From positions 1 through 64,000 of the forward strand of contig NCSJ02000144.1 in assembly GCA_002812745.2 (NCBI GenBank): a stretch of 64,000 nucleotides of DNA, in the 5' to 3' direction. This stretch comes from Scytalidium lignicola (taxonomy: Eukaryota; Ascomycota; Leotiomycetes). A model generated the notes under the pieces. That model saw only the letters and a program-made list of their open reading frames with translations, searched no databases and had not been told where the DNA came from. Of the stretch, positions 24,052-36,542 are shown in pieces (position 1 is the stretch's first letter; every line of letters starts with the position of its first letter). The translations under genes were made by a program, and so were the position numbers.

Positions 24052-25444
24052 AGGTGGATATCAACTCCCGTCGATCATGGCAGAGTTTCTGGTTGGATTA
24101 TACGAGCATGCCAGCCTTAATTCCTGATCCTGTACGCTTAAGCTCATGATAGGGCGTCCTTATCTATATCACAACCGACTGTCAAAGCCTACCAGTAGAG
24201 TAATCCCTTTGAACGCTCTGCACGTTCTCTTTTTCCAAATGAGAATTAGGAAACACTGCAACGTTGCATTAGGGGATTGAAATATATGTAATAATGTGAC
24301 CCGTCACTGATAGTTCGTCTTGAACTGGGCTGATCATCGCAGCTCTCTTGATATAACCGGCGATACCGGCCTTTCCACTTCGATTACCGGAAGATGATTT
24401 CCAACTAATTTTACCATTCATTGTGTCTGATTATAATTAACAGTGATAGGTGTATCTGTATGGGGAGACCTTGGATAGGTGCGGGGTAATTCAACAATCC
24501 ATCCTCTTTAAGACGATATCTTCAGGGGTTTTAAGTATAGCACGTTGGATGTGGGTTCTATCCGAGATAATGATAAAAAATATCAGAACAGGAATGAGTA
24601 TGTTATGTAATCATCAAAGAAACGTTTTGTTCAATTGAATATTACTTTTCTCAATAATATCATAATTAAATAGTTAAGGTAATCGAGGATATTTGTAAAT
24701 AAAATTCTAAAGTGAAAATGTCACCATATTGAACGGCGAATTATAGTTGTTTTAATAGTTTAGTTTTTCAGTCTTATAGAGTAGGCGAGAGTAGGGACAA
24801 GGCTAACAAGCTAGAGTTGAGCTGAGGGTTTGCCACGATGATCAGTAATACAACTCTTGACTGTACTGTTTAGCTCAAGAGTCTCTGACCCACCACCTCA
24901 TCTCTCTTCTTACAGTTCCTGCTGTTATGAAAATATCTATCCAGATTAGAATAATAGCTCAATCAAAGACATATTACAGGCAATCGTCTCTTTCCCAACT
25001 GACATATCTATTCATGCCGCTAAACCGAGTTCCTTGGCGTATCTGCGGTGGGTGCATATGCTAGTAAGTTTCCTCTCCGCCATTTTTGGTCGCTATCTAC
25101 GAACTGCTGCTAGATCTGGATATATATATAGTTGAGGCTGAATATGTCTGCTATATATTTTGCTAATAATAATATAGTAAATGGAATAAATAATGCTGCA
25201 TCCATACACGTAGAAGAATAACAGTCTCCGAGCTAGTGGATATTCAGCCAACCGTATGTGGAGATAAGGAGCAGACTAGTTAGGCCAAAAGTGGGAGTTT
25301 ATATGTCTTCATCTACACTCACCATTGGTACCTATCCAAAGAAAACCTGGTCAGTCTTCAGCTGACTTATACTTCAATAAGTAGTTTCTCTAGGTTACTT
25401 AATACTTCTTCGACGTCACTCGAATTTAATCTTAATCTTGCGAT
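24052..25444. other. Intergenic region between divergent MFS and dioxygenase genes
   Basis: Promoter space for both neighbours. The 9-mer GCAACGTTG at 24258 is the only motif I can tie to another gene. The short open frame at 24450-24638 has no support as a gene. AT-rich patches near 24640-24780 and 25150-25200. Confidence 0.4.
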
Positions 25445-26560
25445 ATGTCTAGCGTTACTACTACACAAGCCGCGATCCTGTCCAAGATTGCAGAAAAGGA
25501 CAACTATCTCTCGGATCTTCCAAGACACAATGTCAACCCCTTGTGGAAAACTACAGGGGTGGTAGCTCCAAGGCCTTCACCAGCTGCATCTATTGCATTA
25601 TGGAAATACGAGGAATTGCGGCCCCTGATGATGTCCGCCGCGCGGTTAATTGATGCCGAAGAAGCACAGAGAAGAGTTTTGATTTTCACCAACCCTTCAA
25701 TGAGTAATGGGTCCATTTTTAATTTTAGAACACACCACAACAAAGTAAAACCAGACATTGTACTAATAAATTTAAGCAGAGCCCCCTTATACCACCGATA
25801 CCATCACATGTGGCCTTCAGCTAATTAAACCAGGAGAGACCGCTGCTCCTCACAGACATTACGCCTTTGCCATTAGATTTATTATTGAGGGGACTGCCGG
25901 CTTCACTTCTGTAGATGGAGAGAGAATTACCATGGAAGCAGGGGATATGGTACTAACGCCCTCATGGACCTGGCATGATCACGGTCTCGATGGAGAAGAT
26001 CCCATGATCTGGCTGGATGCGAATGATCTGCCTCTATACCACAAACTACCCATTCACTTCGCGGAGAACTACCCCGAACCTCTGTACCCAACGAAGTACG
26101 TGAAATCGGCAGAGGGGCCTTATACTAAAAGACGACTGACTGAAAACCCTCTAGGCCTATTGATAACAGTGACATGTTTAGATTCCCCTGGGCAAAAATG
26201 AAGGCTCAGTTGGATCTCCAAGACGGAGATTACGTCGTCGAAACATATCGTAAACCAGACGGCACTCATGTTTCTAGCACCCTAGGTGCACATGCTCTGC
26301 GACTCAAGGCTGGAAAGAGTTCTACTCCTATCCGTGCAACATGCTCGTTTGTCTTCCACTCCCAGGCAGGCTCTGGAAAGACAGTGATTGAGGGAGCAAA
26401 CGGGGAGGTTAAGACGCTTTCTTGGACCGTCCATGACACGTTTGCCGTTCCAGCGTGGAGCAGAATCACACACGTTGCTGAACCGAACACAGACGCTTAT
26501 CTTTTCAGCCTGTCGGATATGCCACTGTTAGAGAACCTGAATATGTATCGAGTTGAGTAG
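25445..26560 (+). CDS. Gentisate 1,2-dioxygenase-like cupin protein
   Basis: Three exons, 25445-25703, 25780-26095 and 26155-26560, total 326 residues. The bicupin fold of gentisate/salicylate ring-cleaving dioxygenases is visible. LIKPGETAAPHRHYAFAIRF carries the two His iron ligands (HxH). GDMVLTPSWTWHDHG carries the third, followed by MIWLDANDLP and a second cupin with SFVFHSQAG and SWTVHDTFAVPAW. Reading straight through 26096-26154 would create a frameshift. Treating it as a 59-bp intron (GTACGT..CTAG with a CTGAC branch site) restores one frame, so I prefer the intron. Expected reaction: iron- and oxygen-dependent ring opening of gentisate or a related hydroxybenzoate in the cytosol. 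No other step of that pathway is recognisable nearby. Confidence 0.83.
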
Positions 26561-27487
26561 GGCAAATGGGGAGGGATTTCTGCTTATTGTTTTGGCTAGA
26601 AAAAGCTTTTCTGAATTGCATTATTAACGTTAATATATTTGAGACTCTTTATTCTTTTATTCTTTGAGTTTTCACATTTGCCTAGCGACGTGATGCCTTT
26701 TATGGAGGTTGTAATAATAATATCTTGGTTGCGCAATCAACCAAGCTTGAATATAATCTGATGTGAAGAGATTTACAAAGTAGAATCATAATCCTAGGAA
26801 GAGAGCGATACCACTAAACAACTGTGGTAATAATATTGCACCTCTTATAATTACTTCAAACAAATTCATGAATCTATAGAGCATTCCAAATTACTAACGA
26901 GTAAAAGACTGAATTTCGCAGCTCATCAGGAACACATATACACCTTCACTAGTATCATATCATTCAGTGATAATTATGAGACCTCTTCATATCACAATTA
27001 GAATGCTAGACATAACCAGTAATAAGTTGACGGGATCTTATAATCATTCGAAATCATCTTGAAATAATAGGCTAGTTAATAATTAGTAGTTACTAGCAGC
27101 TTTGAATGAGAGCGTAATTCTAATGTATAATAAGTGACCTAGCAGTGACTAATATGTTTTCTAACCTTTGCATAACCATCTAAGCAAGTCAAAGAAGACG
27201 GAGTTTAAAAGAGCAGCCCTAAAAACATAAAGAAAGTACAGGCCTGTTTATCGTTTAATGTATAAAGCCTATAGTACATGATATTTAATTCCATTTCTAT
27301 CACTCTAAGTTTATACTCTAAAATGGAGGCTTCTTCATTCAACCCTACCAATTAGGGGTTATACCAAACCAAAGTCTATACTGAAATTTACTCGCATATT
27401 AACAGACATTATTTTACTCACTTATCATTAGTTCGTGTATTTGGTATGTATATCCATACTAACAAATATAATCCAAGTCGTAAATTT
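26561..27487. other. AT-rich intergenic region between convergent genes
   Basis: 3' flanks of the dioxygenase and amino-acid transporter genes. No coding content, repeat or RNA gene recognised. Confidence 0.4.
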
Positions 27488-29077
27488 TTATGAGGAATTA
27501 GAGTTATCAGCACATGAAAATGCGGATCCTGCATAACACACATTTAGTTAGTTTTGACTTAAAATTCGAGGGCAGTTGGGATGACATACCAATAGTTCCG
27601 TCCGCATAAGCCTCGTTGATCTCTAATATCACCCCGTATGTAGCTCCGACCAGGAAGAATATTCCCATCAGGATCATGCCCCAGTGCAACCAGTATATAA
27701 GTTGCTGCATAACGGAGCCCTTCCGGTAATGTCCATGGTCGTACAACCAGAACCAACCCGGAAGCATCATACCCAGGGGTGCAAAACAGATAGACCCTGT
27801 TAGAGCATTCAGAAAGTTGAAGATTGGAATTGCCTCTGCAAAAATGAACGCAATGGCAGATAGGGCAATGATACAACTAATCCAGGTCGCCCAGTGAACA
27901 AAAGTGTTAGATTGCAAGTGCCGCGAGTTACGAAGCAAACGGACAAAGATGTATTTTGCGGAGAGCTAGAGGTAAAAGACACTAGGGTCAGTCATCGGGG
28001 AAACCAGTATGAGGATTTGCCAAGACCAATCGAACATACATGAAGATAGATACAGGCGCTCACGACGAGACCTAATAAAGCAATTCCATATGCAACCATC
28101 TTGACCGTTTGTCCAGCGCTCTATAGTAATATATTAGCTGCTGACAGTATAGCTATGGGCTGAAGACGTACTCCTAATGAAGGGGTCGCAACCCATTGTC
28201 CACACCACCGGTAGACTACTAAGCTGAAGCAGAGGTAAGAACCCGTTACAACAGTCATACATAAGTATAAAGATTTCTTGTAGTCCTTGGGATTGCGCAT
28301 TTCGCTAATGACGGGGAGAAATGCGCTGGTTCCGGCAGAAGAGTAGAAAATGGTGCTCGATGCCACCATGCCGGCTGCAAAACCTGGGTTTCTGATTGCA
28401 TAGTAGCCTAATTCATAAGGACCCTCTTGAGGTGCGGCAGCAGGTCGGTCACGCTGCGTGACACCGATCACCACCACCAGGATAGCAACGTAGATAGAGA
28501 CAAATCCAGCGTAGGTCAGCCAGCCTACATGTTGCAACTTGCGAATGGAGGCAGCAAGAGCAATCACGATCATGGCGATAAATGCCCACCAAACTGTACA
28601 AGCTGCATGATGAGAGAGAGCATTGAGACCAGTAGCAACGCCGATGATCCCGGAACCGGCACTGAGAACGTAGGCAAAAATGAAGAGAATCCCGGTCATT
28701 TCTTTGACGACAACTCCTCCCACGACACCGGCCATGTCTACGATGGAGTGACATCCGGGGTGCGTCGTACGAAACTCGCCCAGGATAATGAATGTGTATG
28801 TGTTAAACAAACCCCAAGCAATTATACTCAGAGATCCTCCAATAGCGCCGAGTGCATACATGCAAGACGGAAGTGATAGCACACCAACGGCAAACATCAC
28901 TTTGGCGAAGATGACACATGCCTTGAACCAGCCTACGGTACGGAAGTTGACTCCATCCTTCGTCACTTTAAAGACTTCCTGATCATCAGATTCCCCTTCA
29001 GCAGCGAGCTCGGAATCCGTAAGGGGTTCGGTGTTGTCCTGGGGAGACCCCTTCTCGCTGAACATTTTCTCGGCCAT
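27488..29077 (-). CDS. AAAP-family amino-acid transporter
   Basis: Four exons, 29077-28172, 28120-28040, 27965-27590 and 27528-27488, total 467 residues. I start at ATG 29077 (MAEKMFSEKGSPQDNTEPL). The frame is open 32 codons further up to ATG 29173, but that would add a hydrophobic leader in front of a normal cytosolic N-terminus. After an acidic tail, FKACVIFAKVMFAVGVLSLP and GLFNTYTFIILGEFRTTHPG are typical of fungal neutral amino-acid permeases related to MTR. ATP-type loops and about 11 helices follow. The last exon encodes only the polar tail SAFSCADNSNSS. Expected role is proton-coupled amino-acid uptake at the plasma membrane or vacuole. Intron phases all close. Confidence 0.87.
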
Positions 29078-29173
29078 TGAGCAAAACTCTTTAGGGTATG
29101 AAATGCACAATGCGGGAATGTAATATATGGTAGGATATACAAAAATTATCATGCCAGAAAGAAAAGAATTCAT

Positions 29174-30535
29174 TGAACTTATTCACTGGTAAGTAGATGT
29201 TGATATACAATCATTCGGGCCGGCGGCGCCTCTGTGTGTAGACGCGCCGCCCTATCAACCTAGAAGTCCTTTATTTCCTTTGCCTTAGGATAAAGGCAGC
29301 ACAGTTCTAGATGAGTTTAGATTGGCTTTGGTGGGTTGGATAGGGTCTGACCCCATAAATTGTATCATCGTTTCGTTGTGATTTATTATGCTTTCTGCAG
29401 TGATGAGGTTGTTGTGTCTAGAGCCGAGGAGAGCGCAGATCCATGGCCAATCATTCGCATATCTTGCTTGGCCTATCTACAATATTCAACCTCAGAAATG
29501 GGGTCCCTGTCAGAAACATCGGGGAAGTAGCTAGTCAAATACCATATCAAGACAAGAAAGTTTATTCCCGGCCATCTCTGGAATCATTCCCTGAAGACAG
29601 GCTTGTCGGATAATTTATGAAGTACAATGGTGTGGGGTTGGTCAATAGATCTGATATGAGTTTAATCAGAAAACAAGCCTTCAAGCCTCCCCCAAGCCTC
29701 AACCGAGAGCTTTTATGCAAGCGGCGTCTAGGGAGAGGCTGAAGAAATAAATGAAATATGCCGATGACTATGTGTACTAATATCTTTTGTGAATAAAAGC
29801 CTTACATAAGCATGCAACTTTTCAGGTGAGTTATGCAATTTGTTCAATAATGATTGGATTTAAAGAGTATGATGCATATATTGATAAATTTATTATTTAG
29901 TGAGAGCTGCTACAGTACATCATGTACGGAGGTACATAAACAGCGGACACATAGCAATTTGCACCTTCCTTCAGTAAGTACCAATATTTTACAATCTCGG
30001 GTTTTATAGTTTCAAATAGTTACCTAGCAGTTACCGCGGTACTGCTACAGGGGTCTACATTTGATGCTTAGAAATTTCAAGGCATTGACATATGAAATTT
30101 ACGAGCACCTTCATCCTCAGTCTCTCGGATATCTGGTCTTCGTGCTTGTAATAGCCTTGTCCTTGAAAGACGCCATGGACACACCTCTGATTTGAGAGCA
30201 TGTTCCTGATGCCAATATCAACATAATATATGGTTTGCCTTCTCATGCCATAGTAATAACCAGGTTCGTCAAACTGGATAGTTTTGGGTTACTACTCCGG
30301 ACTACATGGATTTTGCAGTTAACACCAGGTAATCCGAAGAGTACTACCTTCAAATATTCTGTCACGATTTCATTTGACCCTGTTATTGGAAATAATACAT
30401 GATATTGTCCTTATAAAGACGGAATGTTACTCTTGACCAGATTCACAATATTTGCTTTTCGGGATCCACCAATTATGGTTGCCCATGGCATGTTAACAGT
30501 CGTTACCTACTTATATAATAATAAGACTACGCTGT
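29174..30535. other. Intergenic region
   Basis: Promoter of the amino-acid transporter and 3' flank of the SDR gene. A GC-rich spot GGCCGGCGGCGCC lies at 29219-29231. The 63-codon open frame at 30055-30246 has no domain or splice support. Confidence 0.4.
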
Positions 30536-31646
30536 TCAGTTGATCGTGTATCCACCGTCGACCACAAGGGCAGACCCCTGAACAAATGTCGCTTTGCTGC
30601 TACATAAGAACAGGACGCAGTCTGCTACCTCATCAGGCGTACCGACTCTATTTAGGATCAGTGACTAAGCTCTCAAATGAATTAATCTGGCATACCTGTC
30701 CATTGGTGCGATGCTGATTGCTGGTCGGAAATAGTCGATCGAGTCGTTGACCATCCTCGTTCCAATCAAACCGGGACAAACACAATTGACTATTTGGAGT
30801 GAGCTCATGGCTATAGTATCCCTTTTCAATTATCTTACTTCTGATATTATCCTTAGAGTACTGTGAGTCGTTAATAATTTTATTTCTCCTTGAGTATCCA
30901 AAAGCGGGAACATATTACATCTATGGCATCTGATCTCGTCATATTGATAACAGCTGCCTTTGCAGCATTATATGCCGCTTGAGAAATATTAGTGAGACAA
31001 ACTTCGCTGACAGCTACGGTGAAATACTTACGTGCAGTCGGCCTTGCAACAATACCTAGTTGACTGGCAATATTGACGATTGAGCTGAATCATATTAGTG
31101 CATTCTAATCAACCTATCTACCATGCTTGATCTTACCCTCGGTTCCCTGGTCGTCCATCGTGGCTAGGTAAAGGCTCCTGTTGAATCATATGTTTCAACT
31201 CTTCTCTTGAGCATAGCCAACAACCACGGTAGTCAACCTGGTTAACTCGGTCGAACTCGTCGACACTCATTTCATGAGAGCGTTGGGCAAGCCCTATAAT
31301 CCCAGCTGCATTCACGGCATAGTCCACACGTCCAAACTTTGCAACGGCCTGATCCAAGAGTCTTGTCACGTCATCAGGTTTGCCCACATCTACCGGACAC
31401 TCTAATACCTCGACTTTTTGAAAGGATGACTTAATATGATTGTGTGTTTCCTGGAGACCTGACTGACTTAAATCTGCGATTACGATGCGCAGACATCCTT
31501 CTCTGGCAAAAGCGTATGCGGTCGCTTGACCGATGCCTACCATCCTATTGTCAGATAGAGCGACAGGATTCTTTGCGGCTCGACATACCATTGGCTGCAC
31601 CAGTAACCAGGGCTACGCCAGGATAAAGAGTCTTATACTCAGTCAT
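30536..31646 (-). CDS. Short-chain dehydrogenase/reductase (classical SDR)
   Basis: Seven exons: 31646-31589, 31536-31137, 31084-31032, 30977-30919, 30860-30839, 30789-30696 and 30647-30536. They sum to 265 residues, a normal length for a classical SDR. Splicing restores the whole Rossmann set: [16 protein letters not shown] (cofactor Gly motif TGxxxGIG) across exons 1-2, NAAGI after beta-4, GSIVNIAS with the catalytic Ser, and [11 protein letters not shown] with the YxxxK pair across exons 3-4. [14 protein letters not shown] and VVDGGYTIN follow at the end. It should be an NAD(P)-dependent oxidoreductase; substrate unknown. The 22-nt fifth exon is easily missed by automated callers and leaves the gene looking truncated. 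Most introns are 47-60 bp. Confidence 0.87.
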
Positions 31647-33660
31647 GATCGGATGAGGGAATGATTACGAGGAATGTCTTTGACAACTTGTATTTGCGAA
31701 GTATAGTCAACCGAGATCGTTGTTATTTTTGAAATACAATATGCTCCGTTCTCTAGGACCCCTTGTCGTGGATTCACCACAGCAGTGGGGGCGACAGCAT
31801 CAGCAGTAACGGGAACAGATAACTGCCGTAAACTCGGTTGGCCGACGATGTTAACGGTTGGCCGGGTTCTTCGCCGAGTTTGTTAATTATTTAGTTTGGA
31901 TTTCAAAACCATATTCTTTATAATTGTTTGGTCGTCAACTCAGACGCATTGATTGTGGAATCATGTGGCGAGTCCGCCTCCGTTGGAGATTCCACCCTTT
32001 AGATACTGAAGCAATGAGATGGTATTAGTCTCGGATAACCGCGGTAAATTTAGTTTGATGGAAATAACCCTATCAATGATTTCATCGAGTGTCGTTAACC
32101 TAATACCCACCTTACTGCGTGTAGTGCTGCTAACTTATCTAAACTGTACTATCCCAACTATTAATATTTAAATCGTTGATGAAGAGGACTATGATATAAG
32201 GGCTTCTTTGACTATAAAATAACATAATATTATTGCTTTACACGTGATTCTAGCAACTTTCCAACGCTAGTATTCCCACTTTTGGATTCAACCATACCAT
32301 AATTCAAATTACCATATCCTATAAAGATTAAGTCCACGCACTTTATCGACATGCAATCACCGGTATCGGAGGGTTTCTGACTAACCGAAGGCCAACTAGA
32401 GCACTCAAGTCACTTTAACCACTTTATTAACCTTATAACTTCAGTGATTATAGTAAGTTACATACCTAATTCAGAATATTTCAATATAAGTATATTATAA
32501 AAGAAGATTTATTATAAATATAAAGCATAGGCTACTTTCTAATCAAATCGCCCAACTAAACAAAAGTTGCTGCTTTTCATCAGTAAGCTGGTCTTGGTTT
32601 TGTCTTCGGAGTGCCTTACTCCAGCACAAATATTCACGCTAGCCTAAATATGTATTGAGTACGTCGATGTTAGTCTGACGTATGTTTTCTCGTATTTTGA
32701 AATGAGATTGGAGGACTGATGGTCAATATATCTTTTTGGAGATGGCCCTGGAGGATTAGATGTTGACTATATACGATATTTTCTCCTCAACGACTCATGT
32801 CAGGCCTGGTATTTTTTTCGTGTGACATTGTTTTTTTGGCGGGGGAGTTTCTTAACATATATTGAATAGAACTAATGGTTGAACTGAGGAACTAATTGTA
32901 TAGTAGTCAATTACCGGACATATATATAGACCTTGGGAGATCCTAGCTACGCTCATAGCTACGGGGCTCTCCCTTCTAGTTTATACACAATATGTAGAGA
33001 TCTACAGGTGCTAGATAGCTCCAAAGATGTAATTCCATAAACGTTAGAATATGCAACAAAAAACAAGCTGCAGTATTGGAAGACGAGAAATGTAGCCCTA
33101 AAAAAGACAAGGAGGAAAGAGGAACCTTTACAAAGATACAACAAGAAAAAGATAGACCAGTTGCGGCTGCAAGGATATAGACAAGGAAGAATGGGCTTGT
33201 CAAATAAAAATATATTTCAACGAATTATTAAGTCTTACATTAGCTAATCCTCCGACTCGTTTATTGAAAGTTGTGGTGTTGATACCGGGAATTACGTTAG
33301 CTTCCCGACCATAGCTCAAGATATACGAACATTAGTCCTCCTAAGGAATTTGAGAGGAAGGTCACTCCCAATGTTTATAGGCCTAACCTTCGCGGCCCAC
33401 ATAATACCTGACAGTTTTACTTTCTCGACGGAAGATCAGAGCATGTAAAGAAATATTCATACCTAGATGTATAGAGAATAAGGAAGATGATGGAACAGCG
33501 ATGGTAAAATATGTGTGAAGAGGAAAAAAACCCTTGCAACATATAACAGAAAAGCAAGTCTTCTTAAGGTAAAAAGATACTTACAGAGAGGTTTCTCCTC
33601 ACTAATGCTTAAATACGCCCTAGTTATGATATTTGCAACTAACATACACTGATCTAGTTC
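31647..33660. other. 2-kb gene-free region
   Basis: AT-rich in 32150-32560. The open frames at 32959-33203 (both overlapping frames) and 33463-33645 are hydrophobic, low-complexity and lack any domain or start context. No repeat family recognised. Confidence 0.4.
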
Positions 33661-35136
33661 TTATTTTATCCAATATTCTATAAATTTGATACAATTCCCT
33701 TCCAGCCATTTAGGGAACTCAACGCTAGGTACATCTATCCATCTCTCAACCTGTCCCGCTAAGGCAAGAACCGGAACAGTAAATAGCAAGTACCAGATGA
33801 TGCAGGCCAACCAATATAGGAAAGTGTGTGCGTGAGATTCTAAATTGAAAAGATGCATCAGGCGTGTTTGAAGGTAGGAACCGAACAGTATGATGCAGAA
33901 TTCGTGCACTAGGTAGAGCGAAAACGAGATTTTCCCAAGATATTGGAAGAAACTAAACTCGAAGAGCCTTTTCAGACGTGGAAGCTGTGAGGTGGAAAAG
34001 AGGAACAGCGCTCCGGATATCGACCACCAAAAGCGGGAGTGGTCTTCCATGTTCAAGCTCAGGGGGGTAAGTGAGCGAAGTATCTCGAAACCAGGCATAG
34101 GTTTGAGCTTTGATCCTCCAACTGCGAGGGTTGGGAAGCCTGCCACGTAAAATGCAGTCGCGATTATAACAACCCATATCATTTTGCGGCTTGCGGGTGG
34201 TGGAGTATTACCATTTTTTTCATGGCTTAGATTGAAATCCGCGATCGACATACCCGCGCAAAAGCAAAAGCTGTTCCAGCTCCCCACGCAAAGACAAAAG
34301 ACGGAAAACACTATAACTAACACCATCCTCACGCTATTGATTGGGATCCATGCCAACATAAACAACAAGATGTAACACATGTATGAACCATATAGCTCTA
34401 GCGGAATAGTCCACAAAACGGCAGCATACTTGGGATGAGTAACTAATCCCTGTAAGGAGTGATGCAAATTGTAAATAGGATTCACCAGATGATTAATATC
34501 CACGAGCCAATCCAAAAGCTGAGCGGAAAAGCCAGGCTCGGGTACGAATAAAGGATTGAGCGGCAGTGCAAATCCGGCACGCGTTGCCAGCATTTGGCAA
34601 AAGGATAGGACGATCGCGGGGAGAAACAACCTGAGCCCGCGGCGAAACATGGAAGAGGCGATAGTAGGGTATACTTGAGAAGTTAAGCCTCCTCGTATGA
34701 AACGAAGAGGTTTGTTAGTAAGCACATATCCGGAAATGACGAAGAAGACCGATACGGCCGCTCCTCCGGAGACAAAGAGTGTTCGTAAAACAGGCATCTG
34801 GAGGATATTATCTTGATCATCGTTTGAATGCCAAGGGGGGATAAGGGGTATCCACAGGTCCATGGCATGGTAGACATAAACTTCCAGAGCAGCAACGCCT
34901 CGAACTCCATCCAACCATGATGTCGGTCTTATTCTAAGTGAGCTTTGGGAAGGATAGCATAGCAATTTCTGCACCAATAATGACCCTGTTGGAGATCTGA
35001 AGAAGGAGCTTGAACTATCCAAGGCAAGAGTAGATATGAAGCTATGATTAGCTCCGGTTATAGCTCTACGATCTAGGGGTTCCCATTGTTCTCCAAGTTC
35101 CACGTCAACGTTCGAACGGACATTTGTAAAGAGCAT
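33661..35136 (-). CDS. Acyltransferase 3 (AT3/OafA-like) membrane protein
   Basis: A single exon of 491 residues. After a polar N-terminus the AT3 hallmark LDGVRGVAALEVYVYHA appears near residue 75, with the His expected to take part in acyl transfer. It is followed by SVFFVISGYVLT and RRGLRLFLPAIVLS, then about ten hydrophobic helices and FSLYLVHEFCIILFG. AT3 proteins (PF01757) move acetyl or other acyl groups to carbohydrates, lipids or secondary metabolites at membranes. Fungal homologues are common and mostly uncharacterised. No intron, and no neighbour ties it to a particular acceptor; I infer only O-acylation activity. Confidence 0.85.
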   Translation of the reverse strand: MLFTNVRSNVDVELGEQWEPLDRRAITGANHSFISTLALDSSSSFFRSPTGSLLVQKLLCYPSQSSLRIRPTSWLDGVRGVAALEVYVYHAMDLWIPLIPPWHSNDDQDNILQMPVLRTLFVSGGAAVSVFFVISGYVLTNKPLRFIRGGLTSQVYPTIASSMFRRGLRLFLPAIVLSFCQMLATRAGFALPLNPLFVPEPGFSAQLLDWLVDINHLVNPIYNLHHSLQGLVTHPKYAAVLWTIPLELYGSYMCYILLFMLAWIPINSVRMVLVIVFSVFCLCVGSWNSFCFCAGMSIADFNLSHEKNGNTPPPASRKMIWVVIIATAFYVAGFPTLAVGGSKLKPMPGFEILRSLTPLSLNMEDHSRFWWSISGALFLFSTSQLPRLKRLFEFSFFQYLGKISFSLYLVHEFCIILFGSYLQTRLMHLFNLESHAHTFLYWLACIIWYLLFTVPVLALAGQVERWIDVPSVEFPKWLEGNCIKFIEYWIK

Positions 35137-36542
35137 ACTGTGAAGCTCTTAATTGAGTCTTTAATATTGCGATGTCAAATGTAGGAAATTGACTCTAGCA
35201 CGCTAAGAATTTTTGTAGCCTAGATTGCGGTTACTGGACGCTTTTGGGGTCCCGCGTTGGCCCCTGAATCGTGAGAACTGATCGAGAGCTTGAAAGCAGC
35301 ATCAGATGGCTCGGAGTGGTGTAAAGGTCGCGTGACAGATGCTGAGAAGTGTAACTATATTTGGTAGTAAGAAATGGAGGGGGGTATATCAATGGCAGTA
35401 CTGTCCTGCCCTATATAGTGCGGAGGTCTCAAATTAATCTGGAATCGCACTAGGTCTCCCTATCTTTTCAATCCTATGACCAATTAAAGTGAAATGATCT
35501 TCATGGGGTCTCATAAAAGTACTATCCACTCACACCTCCTTGTCCTATTACATTGTTGTTGTTGTCATTATTAATTAGTGACTTTGAGCAACTTAATTCT
35601 CAGTGTGGCCGAACACTTTAAACAGTTTTACTGCGTAGAATCAAGTCCATCTATCTTCATTGAATATTCTTTGCGTTTTGAACATTGCATGATTACCTAA
35701 AAAGAATTCAAAGAGAACGGCAATGGAGCTAATCGGACGTAAATTTGTGGAGCTGTATTAAACTAGAGCTCGGAAGGTAAGACAGGTTAGGAAGGTAAAA
35801 AGACATGATATTTATCAACTAAATGATAAGTACGGAGTAGCTGACGAGTCATCTAGTGTCTGGCACCGCACTAACTTACATGTATGTGGGCACGGTATTC
35901 GGCGCGGACCGGCCGGCCGTTAATCTATCGGACCCTATAAGCCATTTTGAACTTCGTTTAACGTCGTTGCCTTACAATTATCTCTATTTTTGGAGAATGA
36001 AGGATTTTATGTGGACAATATCGCTGTATATAACTTTGGCCTAGCAAGCTTAGGCGACCTAGATCTGTAGGGATACGGCGTTATCTATAGTTGGCGTCTC
36101 TCATTTGTCTAGATCCTTGCACTGTGAGGATCTAAATCCACGGTTTGTACGTAATGTGTGCTTATAAGTAATTCACTGGCGTCCACGGAGTACCTTTACA
36201 GTACATTCAGCCTTGGCTATTTATATTCTTATCTTCTAGGTCCTGATAGACTAGCCAATCCCCTGCAAGAAGCTAGGTAAAGTAAGGAATGAAGAACAAA
36301 AATCAATTTACTGTACTGTACTAAGCATGGTGATTGATTAAATATAAATTAATTAACCTATTCTAGAGCATCTTAGTAAGAATAGTGCCACACGAACCCG
36401 ATCCCTTAAGCTGAGAGGCATTCGTGAACTCCGGAATTCACTTAAGCGCTGATCTGTTCGTGGGCTTATCAAGCCTTTCCACTTACAAATTCCTCCAATC
36501 TTTCTGTACGGTGCATTTTCAAACAGTACATTGTAGTTGATA
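35137..36542. other. Intergenic region between divergent genes
   Basis: Promoter space for the AT3 protein and the sugar transporter. GGCCGGCCG lies near 35911 and a TACTGTACTGTACTA run at about 36311. The open frames at 35856 and 36353-36574 lack support. Confidence 0.4.

Noticed and set aside
26096..26180. Frameshift in the dioxygenase
   Set aside because: A normal 59-bp intron explains it.
29078..29173. Upstream ATG of the amino-acid transporter
   Set aside because: It would add a hydrophobic leader to a family with a polar cytosolic N-terminus; kept as an alternative only.
32959..33203. Hydrophobic open frames of 61-75 codons
   Set aside because: Low-complexity chance frames in an AT-rich region; no homologous feature or splice context.
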